A program made the translations under genes and the position numbers. Positions 1 to 10,330 of a stretch of DNA of 64,000 nucleotides are shown here, piece after piece (positions within the stretch are counted from its first letter, which is position 1; every line of letters starts with the position of its first letter). The stretch is from Prinsepia uniflora (Eukaryota; Streptophyta; Magnoliopsida; Rosales; Rosaceae). A model generated the notes under the pieces. It saw nothing but the letters and a program-made list of their open reading frames with translations. It was not told the DNA's origin and searched no databases. The DNA is taken from contig CM064871.1 in NCBI GenBank assembly GCA_032719365.1, forward strand, positions 37,483,566 through 37,547,565, in the 5' to 3' direction.

Positions 1-227
1 TCGGATTGGTCAAATTTATTTCTTTTTTCATACTTAAAGGCTTTCTAGGAGTAATCTAAAGTACATGCCATACTTAGGTTGCAATAAGATGGACTAGATA
101 GTGTTCCACATGCCATGGCCTATCTTACTTAATGTGAAAACGATCCTTAGAGCAGGTTTGGAAGATCAGAGTACTTTAGTCACTGTATTCATAGAATCAA
201 GGTTACATAGGTAAAGTCAAGACCCTA
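1..227. other. non-coding flank of the Cassandra array
   Basis: I recognise no gene here. The sequence is moderately AT-rich. It is probably the left half of an older repeat whose right half resumes at 10075, because the interruption between them is bounded by CCCTA (223-227) and CCCTT (10075-10079). The right half has the GTTCGACACCC string seen near some plant LTR ends, so an old LTR is a possible host. Confidence 0.35.
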
Positions 228-549
228 TATAAGACTCGTGTCCTGCAGGGAACGGTGAATAATCCCACATTCCTGCGAGGGGGAATGGTCTGGGAGAGGA
301 TGGTGGTGTGCCTTAAAGGTGTAGGCATACACCTATCTAGAACTAGGCCTTTTGGGAGCTCAAGTGGCTTTGGGGGGGATTGGAACCCCAAAGTTAAGCG
401 AGTTGAGGCTGGTGCAATTCCATGATGGGTGACCCCTTGGGAAGTTGCACCATGAGCTCCCGAAAACAAAACCGTGAGTGCGAGGCCCAAAGCGGACAAT
501 ATGGTGCTAGATGAGTCGGGTCTTGATCGAGAAGGGTCGGGTCCTGACA
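228..549 (+). repeat. Cassandra LTR 1
   Basis: The start is decayed (TATAAGAC instead of TGTAAGAC) and the end is CCTGACA. It contains the 5S-like block at about 378-461. It is followed three bases later by the primer-binding site. Confidence 0.85.
378..461 (+). promoter_or_regulatory. 5S rRNA-like internal Pol III promoter in Cassandra LTR 1
   Basis: AGTTAAGCG (392-400) matches the A-box region of plant 5S rRNA. GATGGGTGACC (424-434), followed by a TGGGAAGT-like string, matches the C-box region. Spacing and order match 5S RNA. The ends of a true 5S gene are absent and the sequence lies inside an LTR, so it is a captured promoter and not a ribosomal gene. Equivalent blocks lie at about 9125-9215, 9510-9590, 9900-9985 and, reversed, 21460-21545. 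Confidence 0.82.
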
Positions 550-620
550 ATTTGGTATCAGAGCTAGACCCCGACCGGGAAGTGTGCTAGCGAGGACGCT
601 GGGCCCTAAGGGGGGTGGAT
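550..620 (+). mobile_element. Cassandra internal segment 1 (PBS and purine tract only)
   Basis: It holds the primer-binding site TGGTATCAGAGC at 553-564, about 45 bases of filler, and the purine tract CTAAGGGGGGTGGA just before LTR 2 at 621. There is no room for a coding region. Equivalent segments are 9301-9371, where the site is decayed to TTATCAGAGC, and 9683-9752. Confidence 0.85.
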
Positions 621-697
621 TGTAAGACCCGTGTCTTGCAGGGAACGGTGAACAATCCCACATTCCTGCGAGGGGGAATGGTCTGGGAGAGGATGGT

Positions 698-3600
698 TGT
701 AACGACCCGTCCCGAATTAGCAGGATTAATTAAGGATTAATTATGTATTAGCAAGGCTAATCCGGGATTAGACGGGGATTAGCGGACGTTCAGGGCGAAA
801 GGACGATTTTGCCCTTAGAATGGGCAAAATGTTGACTTTTCGTTTGGACGGTCAAATGGACCTTGGCCGATGACCGTGACATAGTTCGGGACGTCATGAG
901 TTCATAGACAGGTGGCATACTCAATTCCGACATTCGAGGAAGAAGTTGTGACGTTCAGAAGTTCAAGGGTGTTTTGGTAATCTGGGCGAAAACGGGCCAA
1001 TGGCTGACTTTTGACCCGGAAGGTCCGATGACCAAGGGCCAAGAACCGGACGTTCGACGGCGAAGTTACGGTTCACGGAACTTCGAACGTACTATTGCAT
1101 ATTTTTCGAGACGAGAACTTAATTGGACTTCAGTAGGCCCCAGCTTTTTCTCATAACCAAGGGACCAGATGGCCAAGGACCGAATACTGTGACGTAGATC
1201 ACGACGATACGAATTCGTAGACAGGCGGCACGACGAATTCGGACGTTCAACGATGAAGTTACGGTTCACGGAAGTTTGAGGGAACTATTGCACGTTTTTC
1301 GAGACGGGGACTATTTGGCAACAAGTGGGGCCCAGATATTTTGGACAGGCCAATGGATGAGTGACAAGTGTCACCCATCCATTGCCCAACCCAACAACTC
1401 ATGCATATCTCTCCCCTTCATCGATCATTCATTTTCTTCCTTTCAAACAAAATCCGATCACCATTTTTCATCCAAAACCCAAACCCTTGACCCTTGAACA
1501 TTTAGGAGAGGCCAGAGAGATGAGGAGGACCGGCTGGAGGTGGTGGCTGGCCAGGCAGAGCCGTCGTGGGCGGCGGAGGAGGAAACCCGCACGAGGTAAT
1601 CGGTTTTACCCATTTTAATTCGTTTTCGATTTCTATTTATTATGGGCTTGTTTGGATGATTGGTTTCAACTAAATAGGTTGTTAGGACGTTGTTAGGAAG
1701 GTTTTGAGAGGTTTTGGACGTTGAGGAGCCCTGAGGTGGGTTTTGGAAATTCGAACCGTGAGGGCAAAATCAAACCGGTCGGGTTTTGGATGTTTTAGGG
1801 GTTCTAATCGATTAGGTTAGGATCCTAGGATTAAATAATGAAGATTAGGATCGATTAGAGGAAGAAACGGTGAAGATTGGACCGGTTATGGACTTGGATC
1901 AGTAACGCCGGTCTAAGTTGCAGGAAAAGACCGAACCGGCCAGTCGGACCAGTCGGCTGAAGGTTGAAGACAAGCATTGTAGCAGGCGCGTGTAGGCGCG
2001 TGGGGGAGAATTTGGGGAAGGTTCCAACATGTCAAATCATCTATTCGATGAAACGAACATTTTGGGACTAGTTTCGAGTCGATCGGACATCGTCTTGATA
2101 TAGTTCGCACTGGCCGAAGGTTTCTATGCGCGTTTAAAAATAGTTAAAAATCCCGAAAAATTATGGGGCTTCAGTGAGGGGTTAATTAAGTAGTTAGTAA
2201 CCCTCTAAAGTGATTTGGACAGGTTTGGGTACCCCGAAGGTGACGGTTGACCCGAGAAGGCGTACAGTGCGCATATCGAGGTAACAACGCGGACGTTCTG
2301 TGAGTGGACTTTATTTCTGAAATCGATGCATGCATAAATGTTTTATATATTTTTTTAATATGTGTTTTGGGATGCCTTGAGTGCATTTTGGTGTGTGTTT
2401 ACGTATGGGCACGTACTTCGAGGTTTTCGGGTTTTATACGTGCTTATACGCGCTTACGCTTTCGGTTTTCATGAAATGATTTTGAAAAGGTAAAATCGGG
2501 CATGAGACCCAATTGGATTTGGTTTTGACACAGGCATGAGGCCCTATTGATGACCCGCAGGTCTGAGTCGTAGTCGCGACGGGTGCTGTGTGCACGGTGA
2601 CGAACGACGTGACACTCGACTCCGGATTGGGATGTGTTCCTTCCGGAGAGGTCACGATGCATGTCCCGTTGTCGAGCAGCCACCGGAGGATCAACTTCGG
2701 AGTGCTGACGGTGTAGAGGATCGATCGGCGACGGGTGCACCATGGTCTCGAGATGGTCGCAGCAGTGATGTGTTCACGACGACATAACAGGATTGAGAGC
2801 GGTTCTGGATTGATGGAGCACGCATCGCTATGATCGGGATCGTGGCTGGCCCTGAGATATCGAGCTTGATGCCCAGTTGATACGAGTTCGGGCTCGATGC
2901 CCAGTTGATTCGTGTTATTGGGCGTGAGTCCCATTTTTATGGTTTTTTATACGAGTATGTATATACCCTCCTTACGAGATGATTGATTGGTCTCCTCCAG
3001 TCGTCAACCTGGAGAGTCACGATCCACAGACTAGAGTGGGTATCCCATAGGGATCCCGTTCCAGGAGTGGAGATTACTTATGATGTTGTGGTCCCGGACC
3101 AGATTCCGAAGAGATGATTGGACTAGATCGAGAGAGAGATCTCGAACTAGATCCAGAGATTGAGCCTCCCAGATGGAGATTCCTGGGGGAAGACTCGGAG
3201 TGAGACCCCGAGTAGTGTGCACATTAGATATATATGATGACATCGTGACTATATCGGGGATGTGTTCCCTAGGGGTTGTGTGCCCCGAGATGGCATCTTC
3301 TCCGGAAGTGCCTAGGATGGGTTATATATATGTATATATGTATATGTGGATGAGTTTTCACTGAGATGGCGTTGGGCTGAGACCCTCGCGTATTGGTTTT
3401 GGGCTGAGACGCATATGAGATGGTTTTGGGATGAGTTCCCACGTGTTTTGGTTTGGGCGGAGGTTCCAGGTATTTGATTGACAGATTTTGGGCTAAGGCC
3501 CAAATGGTTTGATGGTTCATGACGGCTTATGGGAACCCGGCATGAATCCTAGAAATGGTTTTCGAATGCATGCATATGTTTTGAATGAAGGGCATAAAGG

Positions 3601-3849
3601 TTTTTATGAAATGTTTTATAAAATATTTGGTTTGTCCACTCACAGCTTTTATGTTTTGAATGCCCTTCAGGTTGATCGAGGATGTGGCTGTAGCAGAGAC
3701 GAGACATCGCATTCTTCCTTCGGATCCTGGCGTACTCTGATAGCCCCGGTTGGGAAAAAGACGAAAATATCCCTGGTCTGACACTTTGTGTCAGATGGGA
3801 GCAGGTACGTCCCACGCTAATCCCGAGGGATTTGGGGCGGGTCTTGTCA
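698..3849 (+). repeat. 5' LTR of the LARD
   Basis: It starts TGTAACGACCC and ends CTTGTCA. In order it carries two U3 units with a W-box-like TTGACTTTT and the core GACAGGYGGCAYR (907, 1220), the GC-rich module near 1980, an RY motif near 2327, a series of GGGC...GCCC mini-hairpins (2498-3500), a second RY motif near 3567, and the terminal hairpin at 3777-3795. Relative to the 3' LTR it has an extra copy of part of U3 (about 1040-1270), plus segments near 1360-1620 that the 3' LTR lacks or has replaced. Confidence 0.86.
3777..3795 (+). promoter_or_regulatory. 8-bp perfect hairpin near LTR end
   Basis: TCTGACAC, loop TTT, GTGTCAGA, about 55 bases before the LTR end. The same hairpin with loop TTC is at 8978-8996, and reversed at 16233-16251 and 47409-47427. 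Its constant position suggests an RNA structure in R/U5, perhaps for 3'-end formation or packaging. The function is inferred. Confidence 0.5.
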
Positions 3850-6563
3850 GCTTGGTATCAGAGCGTGTTTTGCTCTCAGAGTGTTCGCAGATCGAGGATG
3901 TGATGTCTCTCCAATCGTAACAGCCCATCAGCAACCTGATAGTTAGGAACGTGTGATTCTATTTGGCATGTGAGGCCATGGTTCGGTGTGTCGAATCCTA
4001 GAAGGATGTCGACTAGCAAGAAATGCCGGATTAGTTGTGGTGTGATGCGATAGGATAGGATTGCGACGGCTAGACGTTGGACAGTGTTAGGCACGGAGTA
4101 TGGCCAAGTTCTTTTGGAGGCCAGTGGTTGAGAATCGTAGAGTTATGAGAGGACGAGCTCCTCATGTTGTGGTTACTGGTTGTTGGGATGCCAGTATCGG
4201 GATCACTCGAGATGGACGTACTGCAGGAGAGCAGTCGAGTTGTAGTAACCCTAGTTAGTGATTGGTTGGACGAGTTACCAAGAGTGTAGTGCTTGTCAAT
4301 TCGAGTCCGAGGTGGACCGATCGGTAGATGTTGTGTGTGGGTAGTTAGTACCGGCGATGAGTTGACCGCGTAGTTTCGAGTCTCGATAGCAGAGTGCTTC
4401 TGAGATCTGTCTGCACGAGGTTGTGACAGACGCCGCTATCGATGGACGTAGTCGAGTCGTATCGAGTAGGAAAGACCCTACTCAAACTGAGCATAGTCAT
4501 AGGATTGGTAGTTTCGCACTCCGTTGGCAATGATGCGAGGACTTTAACAAGAAGGGACGATGAGCCACAAGCTGAGGATAGCTCAATCGTGATGTGCTCA
4601 TGGTAAGGTTCTACAATTATGCGACGAGAAGGATTCGTCGGATATTATAGATTTGTCTTGGCAATTGGTGATGGTTTGTTGGCTACGGTTGACCATACCT
4701 CCTGAGTGTCGTGTACATTAGTTCGAGGAGAATTTGATAGTGAGAAATAGAATGGGTCACTACTGTAGTTATCGACAGTTGTCATTGGTCAGAAGGATTG
4801 GACAACGTAAGGGCTCCTGTTATGACGCGTCAGTAGGATGGCACATCAGTTTAGGATGGGCAAATGGGATTGTTTGCGGACATGTGGATGATGTCCGAGT
4901 TAGTTGTTGTGATTGAGTTAGTAGTCGTGCGAGTTCGATGGGCACTGAGCGGGACAGAGAGTACTCCGAGTGGCTCGGTGCGGGATTTACGTTATACCTG
5001 CATTGGTGACAGGTACCTTAGATCATTGTGAACGGACGGTACAGATATTAGGTGCTGGATTTGGATCCCATAAGGATTGGGATGTGCGAATTAGGTTATC
5101 GACGTGAACGGCAAAGGGAGAAGCAAGAAGCAATCACTGGAAGTGTTTAATCCTGAAGGGAAGAATTAACCTTTAGAGTAATTATCAGAGAATGTGCTTA
5201 GTCGAGTCGGGAAGAAGGACTTCTAGCTTAGGAAAAGAACTGTTGGAAAAGTTAGGTATGCTTCCAACATGGTTGTAACTACTCTCGACTTCGAGACCGG
5301 TGAAGGGGACTTTTCATTTTCTGCTCCTTAGCAGATCGTTCTGGATGCCGGAGGATGACATAAGATGAATTTTGATGTCATCATCTTCAACTTTCCTCAT
5401 GTGGATTAATGAGGAAGAAAACAACAATGATGTCAATTGGATTGACTTGGAGATCAGATGATTCGTGGTGTCACATCCAGTGATGTGACAGGCTAGTATC
5501 CAAGACAAGATAGATTGAGAAACGTGAGGATGGTCGAGATGAAGAAAGCGATTGTGACGACTGTGGGGCATTTAGACCGAGGTCTGGTCGTCATTGGAGT
5601 GAAATGCCTTGTTGCTTACGCTAAGCTAGGAATAAAAAAAAACTTCTAAGGATCCCTTAGCATAGTTGGTGAGATGGCTGAGCTGGGAAGTGAGAATAAA
5701 TGTGAGATGAAGACGATACGTAGGTATCAATCAGGAAGAGATGAATAGCCGATGCCTCGAGATGGATTTGAGAATAGAGATTGTATTAGATTGTGGCTGG
5801 CTCGTAACGCGTGATTGAACGTCAGACCGATGAGTACGATGATCGGATGTGTTCCGACATATTGGTATAGTGACCGGACGTCGAATGCTGTGTGCTTGAG
5901 CAGAAGTGACAGATAGGGTTCAGATAGTTGGTGAGCCGAAAGCTCAGAGCCTTGTGGGCTAGTGGAACCCTAGTGCCTGTTTGTGTTTTCTGCTGAGACA
6001 AGTATTCGATTGGATTCCGTGTACACCCAGATGGGTGAGGCGTCAATTGTGAGTTGACAGGATGAGTAGTACAATGATTGGGACTCGGGGTGAGTCTAGA
6101 TGGCAGCGGAGACCGCTGAGTGATGTGGGATACGATACGGTACGAGGACTCGAGAGCGAGTCGAGATCAGAGTGTGCAGCGGGAGCACAGTGGAGCCGAG
6201 CGTACTCGTGGACTCAGTGGCAGTGACGGAAGTTGGGTGTCGCTCCGTCGGAGTAGTGAGGATAGTTGTCGGATCGGATTGCTGATTTGGACTTCAGTTC
6301 CCATTGTCAGATGAGAAGAACCATCAGACCAAAAAGTCAACTTGATGACTCTCGCAAGCCAACGATCGGAACACAGCTAATGAGAGTTGAGATGGAGCTT
6401 GGGAGCTTCGGTGACAGTGCGTACCGACGAGTACGGCGTAGTGACGGACGTGTACTTGTACACGAGAGTGGCCGTGTGCGGAGACACGATTGAATTTCCA
6501 CAGTTGGTTGTGGAAATCGGGTCCATTTGAATTTCAAGGACGAAATTCTTTAAGGGGGAAGTT
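3850..6563 (+). mobile_element. non-coding interior of the LARD
   Basis: It starts with the primer-binding site TGGTATCAGAGC (3853-3864), three bases after the LTR, and ends with the purine tract TAAGGGGGAAG just before 6564. All frames are short. The few open stretches show no retroviral motif such as a CCHC knuckle, DTG protease, YxDD or an HHCC integrase. The interior is rich in short G- and T-rich words and looks unconstrained as protein. Confidence 0.8.
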
Positions 6564-9050
6564 TGTAATGACCCGTCTCGAATTAGCGGGATTAATTAAG
6601 AATTAATGATGGATTAGCAAGGCTAATCGGGGATTAGACGAGGATTAGTGGACGTTCAGGGCGAAATGACGATTTTGCCCTTGGAATGGGCAAAACATTG
6701 ACTTTTCGTTCGGACGATCAAATGGACCTTGACCAATGACCGTGATGTAGTACGGGACGTCACGAGTTCATAGACAGGTGGCACGCTCAATTCCGACACT
6801 CGAGGAAGAAGTTGTGACGTTCGGAAGTTCAAGGGCATTTTGGTAATTTGGGCGAAAAGGGGCCAAAGGTTGACTTTTTACCCGGAAGGTCCGATGACCA
6901 AGGGCCACATACCGTGACGTAGATCACGATGATACGAATCCGTAGACAGGCGGCACGTCTAATTCGGACGTTCGACGGCGAAGTTACGGTTCACGGAACT
7001 TCGAACGTACTATTGCACGTTTTTCGAGACGAGAACTTAATTGGACTTTAGTGGGCCTCAGGTTTTTCGCAAAACCGATGGATGAATGACAGGTGTCATT
7101 AATCCATTCACCCTCATTTTTCTCTCATGCACATCCAACCCCCCCCCCCCCCTTGCTTCCATTTTCCATTTTTCCCATCCAAAACCCGATCACCATTTCT
7201 CACCCAAAAACCCAAACCCTTGACCTGTGACGTTGAATTAATTAGGTTGCTAGGATGTTGTTAGGAAGGTTTTGGGAGGTTTTGGACGTCGAGGAAGCCC
7301 TGGGAGGTTTTCGAAAATTTGAACCGTGAGGGATTTCTTGGACCGTTCGGATTTTCTAGGTTTTAGGGGTTTTAATTGATTGGGTTAGGTTCCAAGGACA
7401 AAAATATGAAGAATAGGATCGATTAGAAGAAGAAACTGTGAAGATTGGACCAGTTATGGACCTGGACCGGTCACGTCGGTCCAAGTTACAGGCGAACCAG
7501 ACCAAACCGGCCGGTCTGAACCGGCCAGAGGAAGAAGACGAAGTACTGTAGCTAGGCGCGTGAGGCCCATGCGCAGCCACTTCAGGCGGCACGTGCGGGA
7601 ACGTGGGGAAGAATTTGGGGAAGTTTCCAACATGTCAAATCATCTATTCGATGTAACGAACATTTTGGGACTAGTTTCGAGTCGATCGGACATCGTCTCG
7701 ATATAGTTCGGGCTGTCCGAAGGTTTCAGTGCGCGTTTAAAAATAGTTTGGGACTGGTTTATACGTGCTTATATGCGCTTACGCTTTTGGTTTTCATGAA
7801 ATGGTTTTGAAAAGTAAAACGACCTATTTGGGCTTGATTAACTAGGCATGAGACCCAATTGTATTTGGTTTTGACTCAGGCATGAGGCCCTATTGACGAC
7901 CCGTAGGTCTGAGTTGTAGTCGCGACGGGTGTTGTGTGCACGGCGACGGACGACGTGACGCTCGCCTCCGGATTGGGATGCGTTCCTTCCGGAGAGGTCA
8001 CGATGCACGTCCCGTTGCCCAGTTGATACGAGTTCGGGCTCGATGCCCAGGTATTGTGAAATCAGGCTAGAAGCCCTATTGAGTCCTACGTTCGGGTGGA
8101 AGGCCCAGTTGATTCGTGTTATCGGGCGTGAGTCCCATTTTTATGGTTTTGTATACGAGTATGTATATACCCTCCTTACGAGATGATTGATTGGTCTCCT
8201 CCAGTTGTCAACCTGGAGAGTCACGATCCACAGACTAGAATGGGTATCCCCATAGGGATCCCGTTCCAGGAGTGGAGGTTGCTTATGATGTTGTGGTCCC
8301 GGACCAGATTCCGGAGAGATGATTGGACTAGATCGAGAGAGAGAGCTCGGACTAGATCCAGAGATTGAGCCTCCCAGATGGAGATTCCTGGGAGAAGACT
8401 CGGAGTGAGACCTCGAGTAGTGTGCACACTAGATAAATATGATGACATCGTGACTATATCGGGGATGTGTTCCCTAGGGGCTGTGTGCCCCGAGATGGCA
8501 TCTTCTCCGGAAGTGCCTAGGATGGGTTATATACATATATATGTAGATGTGGATGAGTTTTCACTGAGATGGCGTTAGGCTGAGACCCTCGCGTATTAGT
8601 TTTGGGCTGAGACCCATATGAGATGGTTTTGGGACGAGTTCCCACGTGTTTTGGTTTTGGGAGGTCCCAGGTATTTGATTGACAGATTTTGGGCTAAGGC
8701 CTAAATAGTTTGATGGTTCATGACGGCTTATGGGAACTGGGCATGAATCCTAGAAATGGTTTTCGAATGCATGCATATGTTTTGAATGAAGGGCATAAAG
8801 GTTTTAATGAAATGTTTTATAAAATATTTATTATTTCCACTCACAGCTTTTATGTTTTGAATGCCCTTCAGGTTGATCGCGGATGTGGCTGTAGCAGAGA
8901 CGAGACATCGCATTCCTCCTTCGGATCCTGGCATACTCTGATAGCCCCGGTTGGGCAAAAGACGAAAATATCTCTGGTCTGACACTTCGTGTCAGATGGG
9001 AGCAGGTACGTCCCACGCTAATCCCGATGGATTTGGGGCGGGTCCTGTCA
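6564..9050 (+). repeat. 3' LTR of the LARD
   Basis: It starts TGTAATGACCC and ends CCTGTCA, directly followed by the target duplicate ATGGT. Compared with the 5' LTR it lacks the extra U3 copy and part of the central region, has a long C run at about 7139-7152, and keeps U3 cores at 6773 and 6944, 171 bases apart. Confidence 0.86.
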
Positions 9051-9371
9051 ATGGTGGTGTGCCTTAAAGGTGTAGGCACACACCTATCTAGAACTATGCC
9101 TTTTGGGAGCTCAAGTGGCTTTGGGGGAGATTGGAACCCCAAAGTTAAGCGAGTTGAGGCTAGTGCAATTCCATGATGGGTGACCCCCTAGGAAGTTGCA
9201 CCATGAGCTCCCGAAAACAAAACTGTGAGGGCGAGGCCCAAAGCGGACAATATGGTGCTAAATGAGTCAGGTCCTGGCCGAGGAGGGTCGGGTCCTAACA
9301 ATTTGTTATCAGAGCCATACCCCGACCGAGAAGTGTGCTAGCGTGGACGCTGGGCCTTAAGCGAGGTGGAT

Positions 9372-9682
9372 TGCAAGACCCGTGTTCTACATGGAACGGT
9401 GAACAATCCCACATTTCTGTGAGGGGGAATGGTCTGGGAGAGGATGGTGGTGTGCCTTAAAGGTGTAGACACACCTATCTAGAACTAGGCCTTGGCTTGG
9501 GGGGGGGGGGGATTGGAACCCCAAAGTTAAGCGAGTTGAGGCTGGTGCAATTCCATGATGGGTGACCCCCTGAGAAGTTGCACCATGGGATCCCGAAAAC
9601 AAAACCGTGAGGACGAGGCCCAAAGCGGACAATATGGTGCTAGATGAGTCGAAACCTGACCGAGGAGGGTCGGGTCCTGACA
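9372..9682 (+). repeat. Cassandra LTR 3
   Basis: It starts TGCAAGACC (decayed) and ends TCCTGACA, with the primer-binding site at 9686-9698. Part of the segment before the 5S-like block is deleted and replaced by a G run at about 9489-9501. Confidence 0.84.
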
Positions 9683-9752
9683 ATTTGGTATCAGAGCCTG
9701 ACCCCGATCAGGAAGTGTACCAGTGAAGATGCTGGGCCCTAAGGGGGTGGAT

Positions 9753-10074
9753 TGTAAGACTCGTGTTCTGCAGGGAACGGTGAATAATCCCACATTCCTA
9801 CCAGGGGGAATAGTCTAGGACAGGATGGTGGTGTGCCTTAAAGGTGTAGGCACACACCTATCTAGAACTAGGCCTTTGGGGAGGTCAAGTGGCTTTGCAA
9901 GGGATTGGAACCCCAAAGTTAAGTGAGTTGAGGCTGGTGCAATTCCATGATGGGTGACCCCCTAGGAAGTTGCACCATGAGCTCCCGAAAACAAAATCGT
10001 GAGGGCGAGACCTAAAGTGGACAATATGGTGCTAGATGACTCGGGTCCTGACCGCGGAGGGTCGGGTCCTGACA
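9753..10074 (+). repeat. Cassandra LTR 4
   Basis: It starts TGTAAGAC after an intact purine tract and ends TCCTGACA. It is followed by CCCTT, close to the CCCTA before LTR 1. This is the right-hand end of the array. Confidence 0.85.
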
Positions 10075-10330
10075 CCCTTGCTTCCATGTCCATACTTTTC
10101 TCAATCTTTGCTATCTATCTTTATTTTCTTAAAGTTTTAATTTCAGTTTAACGTCCTTACATATCACAAATCAAAACTCAACTCTGTTTTATTTTCAGTT
10201 CTTTTTATTCCACTAATTAATTTGAGTTATTATAGGGCTATCTAGAGGTAATTATGAAGCCTAATTAGTCACTGTGGTTCGACACCCTTACTTGTGCATT
10301 ACCATTACTACAATAGTAGTGTATAAGCTA
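10075..10330. other. right flank of the Cassandra array, possible old LTR tail
   Basis: T-rich, non-coding. It contains CTGTGGTTCGACACCC near 10262, a string found near the 3' ends of some plant Gypsy LTRs. It breaks abruptly near 10320-10330 into reverse-oriented LTR sequence. No gene is visible. Confidence 0.35.

Larger units (their letters stand above)
698..9050 (+). mobile_element. LARD-type LTR retrotransposon, non-autonomous
   Basis: A complete element of 8353 bp with TG...CA ends and a perfect 5-bp target duplication ATGGT (693-697 and 9051-9055). It has a primer-binding site, a purine tract, and two LTRs of 3152 and 2487 bp around a 2.7-kb interior. The interior shows no gag, protease, reverse transcriptase or integrase. 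Very large LTRs and a non-coding core define LARDs. The end of the interior (a GGACGAAATTC string, then TTTAAGGGGGAAG) resembles that of Gypsy Del/Tekay chromoviruses, so descent from that lineage is my inference. It would need proteins in trans. The LTR length difference shows indels since insertion or recombination. Confidence 0.88.
621..9300 (+). repeat. Cassandra LTR 2, interrupted
   Basis: The LTR starts TGTAAGACCC and runs to 697. It resumes after the LARD and its target duplicate at 9056 and ends at 9300 (CCTAACA). Removing 698-9055 restores the order of bases seen in the uninterrupted copies. Confidence 0.85.
228..10074 (+). mobile_element. Cassandra TRIM array with four LTRs, split by a LARD
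   Basis: Four LTR copies of about 310-320 bp, starting TGTAAGAC (or a decayed form) and ending about TCCTGACA, alternate with three internal segments of only about 70 bp. Each internal segment has a primer-binding site complementary to initiator-Met tRNA (TGGTATCAGAGC) and a purine tract before the next LTR. Each LTR carries a 5S rRNA-like promoter block, which is the defining mark of Cassandra terminal-repeat retrotransposons in miniature. The array has near-identical flanks, CCCTA (223-227) and CCCTT (10075-10079), so it behaves as one insertion. LTR 2 was later interrupted by the element at 698-9050. No protein is encoded; movement would depend on enzymes of another element. The multi-LTR form probably arose by unequal recombination or by reverse transcription of a read-through RNA. 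Confidence 0.88.

Noticed and set aside
378..461. A genuine 5S rRNA gene
   Set aside because: Only the internal promoter region matches; the ends are missing and the block is part of an LTR with TRIM structure.
203..550. 115-codon open frame on the minus strand, with near-identical frames at 9387-9683 and, on the plus strand, 21314-21601
   Set aside because: It is the antisense of the Cassandra LTR and recurs because the LTR recurs. No protein domain is visible and the 5S-like block explains its conservation.
2434..2934. 166-codon minus-strand frame in the LARD 5' LTR
   Set aside because: It lies wholly in LTR sequence, is not kept in the 3' LTR, and has no recognisable domain.
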